Of a DNA stretch of 48,911 bases, positions 22,392 to 33,900 are shown piece by piece. The DNA comes from Cyanophora paradoxa (Eukaryota > Glaucocystophyceae > Cyanophorales > Cyanophoraceae). The position numbers and the translations under genes are program-made. Under the pieces are notes generated by a model. The model searched no databases and was not told where the DNA came from. It was given only the letters and a program-made list of their open reading frames with translations. Positions within the stretch are counted from its first letter, which is position 1, and each line of letters begins with the position of its first letter. The DNA lies in NCBI GenBank assembly GCA_004431415.1, contig QPMI01000466.1, positions 1 to 48,911 on the forward strand, given 5' to 3'.

Positions 22392-25300
22392 TCAATCAAT
22401 ATCATCTTCTATAACCTCGACCTTTTCGGCCGGTTCACGTGGGCTTAGCAGTATTTGCTCTCCAAGAAAATTCCTGACTGCATCTTTCTCTGGGAAGCAC
22501 TGCTGGGCTCTAATGAGATGGTCGATGGATGGATTCGGCAGTACTCGCTCAAACTGAGAAGACAAGGGGTCTGGAAAAGGCATGAGGCGCCAGGGCTCAA
22601 TAGTCTCAGGCCACACCCAGCGACAGTGCGGATCCTCCAAGGTGATGTCGATGCGATCACAGTTTAAGTTGGGCAGGAATGAACAGGCCGCGAGTGGATA
22701 TACTGCCGCTCTGACAATGCTGAACGTGCGACCACCTCGGGAGAATTCGAAAAGGCCCCTTGCACGGGCGTAGCGCCGGACTGGCTCCCGAAATTCGGGA
22801 TCTGCTTGTATCTCCTCGCGGCTGAGAGGACGTGTCCGCTGTAGTGGAATGATCTGGAAGGGTCTCTCCTGTTCATCGCAGAGCTGCCTTCGGGGCACCA
22901 TACTGATGAAGGACAGGAAAGAACTGTCATGCCGATCAGTTGACAGGCTGCTGGACATGAACAGGTGGTGGTTGGCGTAGAAGCACTTGTGCATAATGCT
23001 CTTGCGAGGTGGCACCCCAACCCAGTCGCGCAGGATATCGGTGCTGACATGTTCAATTGGCTGCCAACGCCCAGCCTCCTGCTCCTCATTTACAGTTTCC
23101 TCCCAAGTCGGCCTACATGCGCACGTGCACATGTGAGTAAACATATGATCACGTATGGGCGGGTGGACAGACCATGTTCCTGCAGTCTCTTTAAAGCATT
23201 CACGATCGCGAATGTACATGTCAAACAGGGTCGCCAGCCAAGGATGGTTTCCCAATCGAGCTTCGCGCTCACATATTGCCGCAACAAGTCCGCCGTACTC
23301 TTCATCTCCATCACGGTCGCTACAGTTGTCGGTTATTCTTCGTGAATTTAAATTGTGAACGATGAAGAAAACTCCATACCTTCCGGAGAGCTTGTACTCT
23401 ACTGCTGTAACTTTTTTGCTGTAATTCACAGCCCCTGTGTGGATATCGTAGCTGTAGCCACGTGGGCTTTTCCGAATTGCACCAGCCATTTCTGTTACCA
23501 AGAGGTTGGGTATCTTGTTGAGGAACTCGCTGGTGGCATGCTGCAAGACTGCAAGGGCCCCCATTTCCTACGAGGCGCTTGAATGTTGTGCAAAAACATC
23601 GACAGATCTAGGGCAAGCGTGCCTGAGTCCGTTTGGCAGCACTGGTGATGAGCGAGGAGTGAGCACCAATCCCCGGTGCAACTTTGACATTGTGGCCACC
23701 GCGCTCCGTTCCGCGAGTGGAAACAGCTGGCGCTGGGCCGAGCTCTATGCATCCATCAACTCTGTGCAGATCATAAGCTCGACAAATGATGGAAACATGT
23801 TTCGAACAAGAACGCACGCATCAACAGTAAGAGCCGCATACTGAGTCCAGAATGGCGTAGGGACATAGTGACGCTCTGCACCCCTTGTTAGAACAGAAAG
23901 CTTTCGCAGCTCCAAAAGGAAGTCTGGATACACAATCTGGTTTTGGCGAAGTAAACACACAATCTGCAGAATATTCGAGGCAGTACCTTTGATCGAATCC
24001 CGCCCAACACATCGAGCTCGTTAATAAGAAGGATTCTATAAAGGCAATTCTCATCATCCATGTCCACATCAAGACACATCCGAAGAACGTCACCAGCCGC
24101 CTCCAAGTTTGTGAATTTGTTGAAATTGGTTTTCTTCAGGAATTTTGTTTCTTCACTAGATAACTGAGATTTCGAAGTCGGAAGGGGGCAGACGTTATAA
24201 ACAAGACAAGTTCACCTTCGTTCCAGAGAAGTGCAGGGTTTTCAACGACGTGGCCACTTTTAACACTGCATTATACAATTGCACTGTCGCCTCCCAGGCA
24301 AAAGGGGCACGTTCTTCCAGTGCAGCTACTCGGTCTATCGGTTCTGCAGGAGGACTTTCGTCACTTGCGCCTTGCATTCGAAGCGCTATCGCCCTGTTGT
24401 ATATTTCTCTATCTTTTGCCATTCGCTTCTCTGCAGCCTCGACTTCCGCTAAGCTTGGAGCTCGGCGGGGCAAAGGGACACCGAAAAGGCGCGAGATCCT
24501 GCAAATTGCAGAAGCGTAAGATCAAATCCTGCAAATCGCACAATCGCACAAGTTGAATAGCGCACTCAAGTTGTCGTGTGCAATCTGCTAGCTTAAGCTT
24601 CGTGTCTTTACCTTGCTTGCTTCGTCCCCGGATGTAGCGGAGAATATCATTCAGACGATTCTTAACAAGGTGGAATTCGTCGGTGTGCCTGGCTCCAGAT
24701 CGCTCCACGTCCATGTCAAACTTGAGCTCACCGCGTCGCAAGAATTCCCAATCATTCTCGCTAAAGTCACAGCGGGGGCCCAACCGAAAGTGAGGCCAAT
24801 CCGCCAGAGTGGGCAATCCCTGTATGCCTGTTGACTGTGAGCGTATTGCTGGCGTTGTCCCTGCATAGCTTCATGGGCAGTTTGCTGAGCTTACCAAATG
24901 TTTTGTGGAAATCTCCTTTTACAAATTTGTCAAAAGCTGTTTTTGTAATCTCCCCTCGAAAGTAACGTTGTCGTTGAATTTCAACAGCTTGTCCATCAGC
25001 CCTCTATTCCGTCGGTTAGCAAATTGCACGTGATAGCATATTAGCCATATGCATTCATTTACCGCGCATGTGTCTGTTCTGGCTGCAGGTGGCTTGTCTT
25101 GAACTCCCACAAACTGGCAGTTTACACGCATCCAGTGTCCAATGGGGAGATCAAGCGCTGCAAAAATGTTTTTTGCGGATTCCTGCTGCGTGTGTTTGTA
25201 GAAATCCACTTTTCGAAGGGGGTGTCCGTGCTCCCCAGAGTGATTCGCTGGACGTAGGTTCAATCATCTTCGAATTCTAGAGCTATCTAGGTTCTATGCA

Positions 25301-27744
25301 TACTTATCATGAACGCAGTTGCACATCCAGGAAGATCATCAACATTGAGTGCCATTGTAAAAAAAGCCTTGCTGTCCTTCCCCGTCACTGGATTCCGAAA
25401 TGGAACTCTGCAGTTACATAAGCGATCCGGGTATTCCATCGCGTGGTTTCGCACCCTTGAGATCTCCGCTCGGTCGGTTGTACCCCGGGAGACGGTGGTT
25501 GATTTGCGACTAGCCATGGCGTAAGAAACAATCGGAACATGCCATCAAAGTTTCGCGGTTTTCCATCAATAAGAAACAGAAGTCGTTGCATGGCGGTCCT
25601 GTGCACAACGGTAGACTCAACACGCGGCACAGAAATATATAATTGAGTGGGAGAATATTGTACCGCCAGTTGGGATGTACCGACATGGGAAGAATAAAGA
25701 CAGGGGTGAATGAACCACTGTTGGACCTGTTTGCGATCAGGGTCAGTGCAATAAATGATCCTACAGCTTCTTTGTACCGACCAGCTATGTGTCACTGCGG
25801 CGTCCGTCGAGTATCCGCATATCACTCCCAGACCATCTTCAATGTCTACACAGCCTTCCTCCAAAAGCGAAGAAAACATCCTCGACTCTACGAAGTCGCC
25901 AACAAATTCTTGCGGTTGCTGATTGAGTTCTGGAGAACTCATATAATAGCGAGGGACCTGCCGTCTTCCAAGCATCGTCTTGCGGAGACCATACCTATCA
26001 GGACCCCCTGCCTGTCAGCATAATCCGGTACCACAACCCCCCACCAGATTGTCCATGCTCACAGAAATCGGGGAAAGTACGAAGGACTGTTTAAAAGCTG
26101 CTGAAAGCTCCGGGTCGGATCGAAAAAAAATCCAGATACACCGTCTGCAAATGTAGACAAGCCACACTCGCATGGGGAAGTGGGAACTTCATTGCCGTCA
26201 TCAATCCAGACGGTCCTGCAGACCGCCACCATGATCTTTCCTTCTTTATAGCCACATGTTCGGAATGGGATGGAAGGCTGATGAGCTGACGTAAGACGGA
26301 TATTTTAATCATGTCTCAGAAGCACACATGCAACACTTACCGCAATCATGTCCTCAATTTCTCTCACCATCTTCTTCCAAGAGCCAAGCGGCTTTGGCTT
26401 CGAATTGGAAGTCTTGTCTTCAATAATTAGCTCAACTGCCTTGTTGATTGAAGCGAACATCTCCACAGGTGCTTGCGTGAACCGTTTCTTGAGCGCTAGA
26501 CAGAAACAAATGTAATCCATGCGCTGCACGATCATGCATGTGCATGTTAGCTTGCAATTGATTACGTCGAAGAAAAAGAAAAGTAAAGAACTAACCGAAA
26601 CTTGGCATCCCTCAAAAAGCGGTTCAGAATAGTTAATCCCTCCATTGTTGCACTCGTCGTCTGAGTCATCATGATCAGCTTCGTCGTCGACTTCGGGATG
26701 AAGTTCTTCAACTCCGGGATCGACGTGGTCATCCGGATGAAGTTCTTCGACTCCGGGATCGACGTGGTCGCCCTTTTCCTCATTATCACGTTCGTGAACA
26801 TGCTCTTGACCATCTTCAAGGAGCACAGGATCCGGTGCGTCGGCGCCATCGATTTCATGATTTTGATCACGAGGCACAAATCTACCCAGTCTTCGTAGTA
26901 TACGTTCTGCGACAGTTCCGCCTCGTCGTTTTCGTTGATAAGCTGAACTCGCAGGCTCCGGAGCTGGGGCTGCAGCTGGGGCTGCAGCTGGAGCAGCTGA
27001 TCTCCGGATCCTCATCGCGTCTCGCACACCGATCGCAGGGCCTGGGGCTGGTACGCTAAGCACATTCGCCATAAGCGGTACGTATGCGCTTACTGGAGCT
27101 CGCCGAGAAGCCTGCTCAGCTAGGCTGGCACCGTAGTTGTCAGCGTGCAAGTGCATATTACGTGCCCACACAGAGATAGTCTTTCCGTTACAGCGGGAAC
27201 AAACGCACTCTACCATTTCCCGCTTACTATAGCTAGTACTGTTGCGATCGACATCGAACCCGGCGTGCGCTAGCAGCTGGTGCGCAAAGAAGGTTTCGGG
27301 GCGCACGAGCTTGCCGTTGCATTTGCAGCACTCGCAGAGACGCTTCGATCGCGAGCGATCGGCCTGCTGCTGCATTCTATAGCTCTCCCTCAGAAGAGTC
27401 CCTCTAGCTAGCTGGGTACTAGTCGATTCCATTTGAACGTGAAGCCTAGGCCTAAACTTGAAGGTACGCAAGTATGCGCATGCGCGGAGTGTCAGTTCCG
27501 CGGCGGCACGTTGGTTGCCGCTCTCCAGTGCAAGTGCTAGCTCCAACTCCAGTGCGCGTCGGACACAGCCCTCTAGCTTCTTGACGCGGCGGTGCCCGCG
27601 CGTCTCTAGTCTATTCCGGTTGGTGCTAGTCTGGGGTCCTATTCCAAGAAGATCGCGGTTGAGGGACGACGCTCGCCGTGCTCGGCGGCGTCGACGCGGA
27701 CATCGCGCGCGGTTGAGGGAGTCGCCGTGGCCGCGTGCACACAC
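22392..27744 (-). CDS. Large multi-exon gene, zinc-binding N-terminus, function unknown
   Basis: Well-supported exons (5'->3'): 27744-26596, 26523-26341, 26277-26142, 25929-25778, one ending at 25325, 25247-25063, 25003-24895, 24860-24612, one ending near 24210, about 24130-23987, 23963-about 23822, one ending at 23604, 23567-22392. Phases match at nearly all junctions; 25.78-25.54 and 24.61-24.47 kb are unresolved. The N-terminus has two similar Cys clusters, CECCKCNGKLVR and CVCSRCNGKTIS, each followed by His, then an Ala/Pro linker and an acidic stretch with a 13-residue tandem repeat (DHVDPGVEELHPD, near 26.7 kb). Later segments include CECG, ALNVDDLPG, NHSGEHG, TGIQGLPTLADW and CLDVDMDDENCLYRILL. 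The order (Cys clusters, DLPG, HSGEHG, GIQG) is faintly like Tnp2/Plavaka-type transposases, but no catalytic triad was identified. Start could be the later Met near 27432. Introns of 23, 34 and 36 nt occur. Confidence 0.6.
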
Positions 27745-27924
27745 TTGTCGCTTTAGTCCATTGGTGCGAGTTCCTAGTTGGTGCTGTTGGCCACCTAGGT
27801 CGCGAGTTCCTGTCGGTGCTCGCTGTGCTGATTTGCGGTCGCTGGGACGGTGTGCGGGTTTGCGCGGCCTAATCGTTCGCTCTGCGACTCAGAGATGGAA
27901 AAACAAGACACGCTGACCGGTTAG
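27745..27924. promoter_or_regulatory. Divergent promoter between two large genes
   Basis: Only 180 bp separate the proposed start codons of the minus-strand gene (27744) and the plus-strand gene (27925). The spacer contains CCATTGG (about 27759) and GTTGG/CCACC motifs but no TATA box I trust. A shared bidirectional promoter is inferred from spacing alone. If the minus-strand start is the internal Met near 27432, the spacer is longer. Confidence 0.45.
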
Positions 27925-30900
27925 ATGCGCATCCGTGCCGGCGGCTGCTTGTGCTCACTCGGCGTGTGCTGCGCAGTGCTGGAGAAGATGCAAAAGGTTG
28001 TCAGGACCCGGGATTCCCTGAACACTCAACTCAGGCGGATGTACTTGCTCTGCTCGTAAGTTATTGCCTTCTCGTGAGACTGCTCCGATCGTCTTATAAA
28101 CTTCTCGCCAAACGCATGTGCAGTGATGCTGGACAGCCAACAGAGCCTACTTATGATGACCTCTTCGGCTTGATCCCTGAGTGCGCATGCATGAGAGCTT
28201 GTTATCTTGAGCGCTTTGCTTCACGATACGCATCAGGTATCAAGCTGCAGAAGCAGCATACTTGGCAGCGCTCGCATCAGTGGCAGCAAATGTTCCTCAA
28301 CACCACCAGGCGGCTTTTGGAAGTGTGAAACGTCTTGAAGCAGCAGTTCGCAATTGTCATGAGTTCCAGGAAACGCTGAAATCCCTCGGGTGAGTGCTCA
28401 TCTCTCGTCACCACTGAAGTGTTTCCACTGGAAACGTTTCTGCAGAGCTGATCAGCTTTCTGCAGAGCTGATCAGCTTTTATCTGGAGCTGCTGGTGCTG
28501 ACGAGTTCCTGGCGGCTTTTTCCGCTTCTCAAGCTGAAGCAAAGATTGCTACGGAAGCCTGCATTGAAGGTTCTGTTTCTTGTCCCGATAGTTTTAATCT
28601 TGAATATTATTTTGCACTAGATTAATATTGCATCCACAGCTTTGCTTCATGTTCCGCAATTGAATGTCCAGCCTTCGTATCTTGCAGTCGCGGTTAATTG
28701 TCCCAGTTTAGTGAGTCTAAGCTGATACTCATTGTCAGCGACTGCAGAATGGTTCAGCCAATCCTGGCAACAATTCACGTGTTCTCTCTGATCCAGGCTC
28801 TCCAGGCGTGCTCTCAGGTTAGTCCAACTTTTCATAATTCCGCGTCCCGGTTTCCAACCATGCATTTTCTGCATCAAGCTTCGTCCACGAATCTTGGAGC
28901 TCTCCAGGGTTGCGCCTCTCATCTTGAAATTGCGGTTCATTCCTCGTTCATTCAGTAAAAACTCATAAATATCGCAGCGAAACTGCCGAACGGTCCATCC
29001 AAACCAGAGTCAGCCAAACCAGTTTCCAAAGCAAACGTATGAGGACTTCCCTGCCTAATTCTGCTGTGCACCTGTCGAAGCCATAGTCCTATATAGCTAT
29101 GCATTCAGACACAGCCCAACCCTCCTCGCGTTCCGGATCCTCAGAGTTTTGCCCAACCGGGCCCAAGCAGTATGGGGCGGCAGCAACAGCAAGCAGCAGC
29201 ATCCGTGGTGCCATCTGTGCGTGATTTTCCCTGCCTACTTCTGCCGAGAATTCATAACTCTTGGCATTTGCAAGGCGACACAGCCCAACCCTCCTCCCGC
29301 GCAGATTTTTGCCCAACTGGGCCCAAGCAGTATGGGGCGGCAGCAACAGCAAGCAGCAGCATCTGTGGTGCCATCTGTGCGTGATCTTCCCTGCCTACTT
29401 CTGCCGAGACGAATTCATAACTCTTGGCATTTGCAAGGCAACACAGCCCAACCCTCCTCCCGGGCAGAGTTTTGCCCAACTGGGCCCAAGCAGTATGGGG
29501 CGGCAGCAACAGCAAGCAGCAGCATCTGTGGTGCCATCTGTGCGTGATCTTCCCTGCCTACTTCCCTGCCTACTTCTGCCGAGACGAATTCATAACTCTT
29601 GGCATTTGCAAGGCAACACAGCCCAACCCTCCTCGCACTTCTCAGAGTTTTGCCCAACCGGGCCCAAGCAGTATGGGGCGGCAGCAACAGCAAGCAGCAG
29701 CATCCGTGGTGCCATCTGTGCGTGATCTTCCCTGCCTACTTCTGCCGAGACGAATTCATAACTCTTGGCATTTGCAAGGCAACACAGCCCAACCCTCCTC
29801 CCGGGCAGAGTTTTGCCCAACTGGGCCCAAGCAGTATGGGGCGGCAGCAACAGCAAGCAGCAGCATCTGTGGTGCCATCTGTGCGTGATCTTCCCTGCCT
29901 ACTTCCCTGCCTACTTCTGCCGAGACGAATTCATAACTCTTGGCATTTGCAAGGCAACACAGCCCAACCCTCCTCGCACTTCTCAGAGTTTTGCCCAACC
30001 GGGCCCAAGCAGTATGGGGCGGCAGCAACAGCAAGCAGCAGCATCCGTGGTGCCATCTGTGCGTGATCTTCCCTGCCTACTTCTGCCGAGACGAATTCAT
30101 AACTCTTGGCATTTGCAAGGCAACACAGCCCAACCCTCCTCGCACTTCTCAGAGTTTCGCCCAACCGGGCCCAAGCAGTATGGGGCGGCAGCAACAGCAA
30201 GCAGCAGCATCCGTGGTGCCATCTGTGCGTGATCTTCCCTGCCTACTTCCCTGCCTACTTCTGCTGTGACCAGCGGGCGGGGCAGGTTCCCAGAGGACTT
30301 GAGGAATCGCAGAAGATGTCAAAGCAACTACTGAACGCTGACACGCAGTCTTCGGACGATTCAGACAAGGAGAACAGCACTCACAAGAGGCAGAATTTGG
30401 ACCTTGCTCTTCATCGCCTTGCATCTCGTCGTGATCAAAGCAATGAACGAAGTGCTCGTTTGTTCTTGTTATCGACTTCTCAGTCTCTCTCTTACACTTT
30501 CGTACAGTTCTAAAGCTAAGGCAGCCTGCTAGCCTGCCGAAAGATGTCTGGCCTTTGAAGGCAGACTTTGTTGTCGACGACATCATTAAAGTCTTCGGTT
30601 TGTAACTCCGCTTGTCACTCTATTTTAAACATTTGTTATTCTGCTAACACTAAGGTCCATCTTCATGTTAGATGTTCAGAACACCCTCTACGATGGGGAT
30701 TACATGGCGCACCCCGACTTCATGGCCAAGCTTCGCAATGTTGTCATAGAGCTGATTGGGACAGAGGAATACCAGAATACAACAAACCGGGCATCATGCG
30801 CTGCTGTCTGCCTCCACTCTCGTGTTTTGCGCTCTCGTGTTTTCTCTTTATTAACATGCCCCGTGTTTCACAGCGGCAAGCACTCCTTTCACTCTTTCAG

Positions 30901-33900
30901 TCACTCCGGGAGAATTCCTTTAATATTGATCTTCCAGAAAACGTCGAATGTGTGCCAATCGCCTCAGGTATGTTGGATTCTCAGGTCCTAGCCATGCTTT
31001 TCATGTTTACATGTTCAGGCCACTCGTTTCTCGGTCAACGAGTCGGGAATCGTTTCGTCCACAATGCCCGATTCCTGATGATCCGTGTCAATTTCATGGT
31101 GTACCTCCAGGCATTGTGGACTGCAATCGGGCAGCCGAAGTATGGCCAAATCGTCGGGATGCACAAAAGTGCGTATGAGTATGGCTTACTTTGTGCATTT
31201 GTCTGAAATTGTGGACTGATGCAATTTTGCAGAGCTGATAGATCGCATGCTCGGGGTTCTCAAATTCATCTGCTGCACAATGAAGGCAAACGGCGTCTAT
31301 CCTCCTGGCATGAGAGAAGGAGACCCAGCGCCGGTTGCACTTGCCATTTTCTTTTGAAAACATTTCTCTGGAAATTTGCTAATGCAAATTATTGCAGGAG
31401 CCTTTCACAGAGGCGCTTGCCAAGATATGGCTAAAGGACAAGTTGAAGTACCTGCAGCACAACCGCATCGAAGAGTACAAAACCGAGCTAGAAGTAAGAG
31501 AATATGGACTCCAGCATTGTTCTCTAATTTGAGTTGCAATTGTACAGAATGGTGCCATTCGATTTGACAGTCCACAATTGCTTATTCGCCAAGCAAAGCG
31601 TCAAGCGGAGAGGGAAAAGGAGATCGACAGAATTGCCAGGCAGGTTATAGTTCCAGGAGAATTCAGTCCGTTTTTTTTCAATCCTTTTCTTCATTCGTTG
31701 CCATTGATCTTTTTCCTCCCCATGCGCAGTGAATCCATACTTGGAGACTCCCAATGCGCTCCCAGAAAATCTTGCTCTTTTCACGAAGTTTGATCCAGTT
31801 GATCTGCTATATGCTCCGCCAGGAGATGGCAATGTGACTCCGGATGTGGTGGGCAAGGGCCTCTATGTGGGTCGTGTTGATCTGTCTGTTGTAAATCCAA
31901 TGCTCAAACATGATGGATTAACTACAATCGAAACGGTACATAGATTTATTGTCTCTTGCTCATTCATGTTTTTGCTCCTCTATATTTACACAAATCCCTT
32001 TTCAGGCTGCCCAAGACCTTGTCGTGGTGACATCGGTTTTTCCGACTTGGCAGGCGAAGAAATGTCCGTGGTTCTACAAGAGGCCGAGCATCCGGACAGA
32101 GCTTGCAATGCAATATGTAATCTTATTTCGAATTTGCATCCCTGCCATCAATTGACATGTCTTTTTAGGTCGTATGTGCTTTGACATTCCTTGGTTTCTT
32201 TCTCGTATCTTTCCTCAGACACGAAACAGCCAACGATGCAAGCAGCATGTGGTGCAAAGCGTTCCATTTTCTGGGCTGGACAGTTTCTCCGAGCAAGTGT
32301 CAACAATGGAACTGAGCCTGAGCAGCAGTCCGGACTTATGATCATGAACTACGTCTGTCCAACCCTCCTGAACCACATGCATGTGTATCAACTAATTGCT
32401 CATGCACATGCAGGACGAGTCAGATGCTTCAGCTGCCGCCCCCTCGAAGAGGTCGAGGACAGGTGCCAAGCCAGTTGTCAAGCCAGCAAGCAAGCCAGGA
32501 GCAAACAAAGCTAGCAAGCCAGCGTGCCCCAAAGAAAAAGCCAAGGTGATGAGGTAAGTAACGATTCTGTGCTGAGAACCTTATCTTATCTTTCCGTAGT
32601 GAAAATCAAGGTGGAGAAGATGGTGATGAGCCTCACCAAGTGCGTCCGCTGTCCGTCGGTAGTTTTCTTCCCCTCTGTCCGTCTGTCCCTCTTCACCCAT
32701 ATCTTTTCTCGAATGTATCTAGCGCGGCGTGCACGATCGCATTGTCTCGCGCGCCCGCGTTTTTCAGCAGCTCCATTATACAGAGGATCAGTGTGAAGTG
32801 CAGGTTGTCGCATCACTTTGCAGGTCCGCTCTCCTTACTTGTCTGACGGTGATGCGGAGGGGTCGAGCTGGAAAGGGCACACCATTCCTCGGAGCTCGCG
32901 ATGCATCGACTCGAAATCAGGTCCGCTCTCTTTACTTGTCTGACGGTGATGCGGAGGGGTCGAGCTGGAAAGGGCACACCATTCCTCGGAGCTCGCGATG
33001 CATCGACTCGAAATCAGGTCTGCTCTCTTTCTTTGTCTGACGGTGATGCGGAGGGGTCGAGCTGGAAAGGGCACACCATTCCTCGGAGCTCGCGATGCAT
33101 CGACTCGAAATCAGGTCTGCTCTCTTTCTTTGTCTGACGGTGATGCGGAGGGGTCGAGCTGGAAAGGGCACACCATTCCTCGAAGCTCGCGATGCATCGA
33201 CTCGAAATCAGGTCCGCTCTCTTTCTTTGTCTGACGGTGATGCGGAGGGGTCGAGCTGGAAAGGGCACAACATTCCTCGGAGCTCGCGATGCATCGACTC
33301 GAAATCAGGTCCGCTCTCTTTACTTGTCTGACGGTGATGCGGAGGGGTCGAGCTGGAAAGGGCACACCATTCCTCGGAGCTCGCGATGCATCGACTCGAA
33401 ATCAGGTCCGCTCTCTTTACTTGTCTGACGGTGATGCGGAGGGGTCGAGCTGGAAAGGGCACACCATTCCTCGGAGCTCGCGATGCATCGACTCGAAATC
33501 AGGTCCGCTCTCTTTACTTGTCTGACGGTGATGCGGAGGGGTCGAGCTGGAAGGGGCGCAACATTCCTCGAAGCTGCGCGATGCATCGACTCGAAATCAG
33601 GTCCTCTCCACCCCTTGCACTTGTCTGACTTGTCTTGTCTGCGCTTGGCACAGATGGAGCTGCTGTCCGCGCTCCGCAGCATTTGCGTGCTTTTGCAGCT
33701 TTGCCGCTATTGCTTGCATTCTTTGTGTGCTTTTGCGATTTCTAGTCTCTAGGTTTTCTCATGGGTTTTTTTCGTTTTCGAGGGTTTTCTACTATCTCAC
33801 TAACTCAAGATATCTTAAGTGGTGGTCGACACTCGATATTCGTGCTGCTGTTTTGTGTCCCTCAGCTGTTCCCATGATGATTTCAGCTAACTTGTTTTTT

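Noticed and set aside
29149-30269. Series of 88-155 aa ORFs on both strands over the 166/175-bp repeat
   Set aside because: They are unspliced readings that cross intron sequence, each ending at the same repeat-encoded stop. The spliced 93-102 nt exons explain the region better.
29115-33600. CRISPR-like array
   Set aside because: Units are contiguous (no unique spacers), lie in a eukaryotic spliced gene, and no cas genes are present.
32729-33682. Repeated 78-84 aa ORFs (MHRLEIRS.../MPFPARPL...)
   Set aside because: They arise from the 97-bp intronic repeat. The flanking exons join in phase without it.
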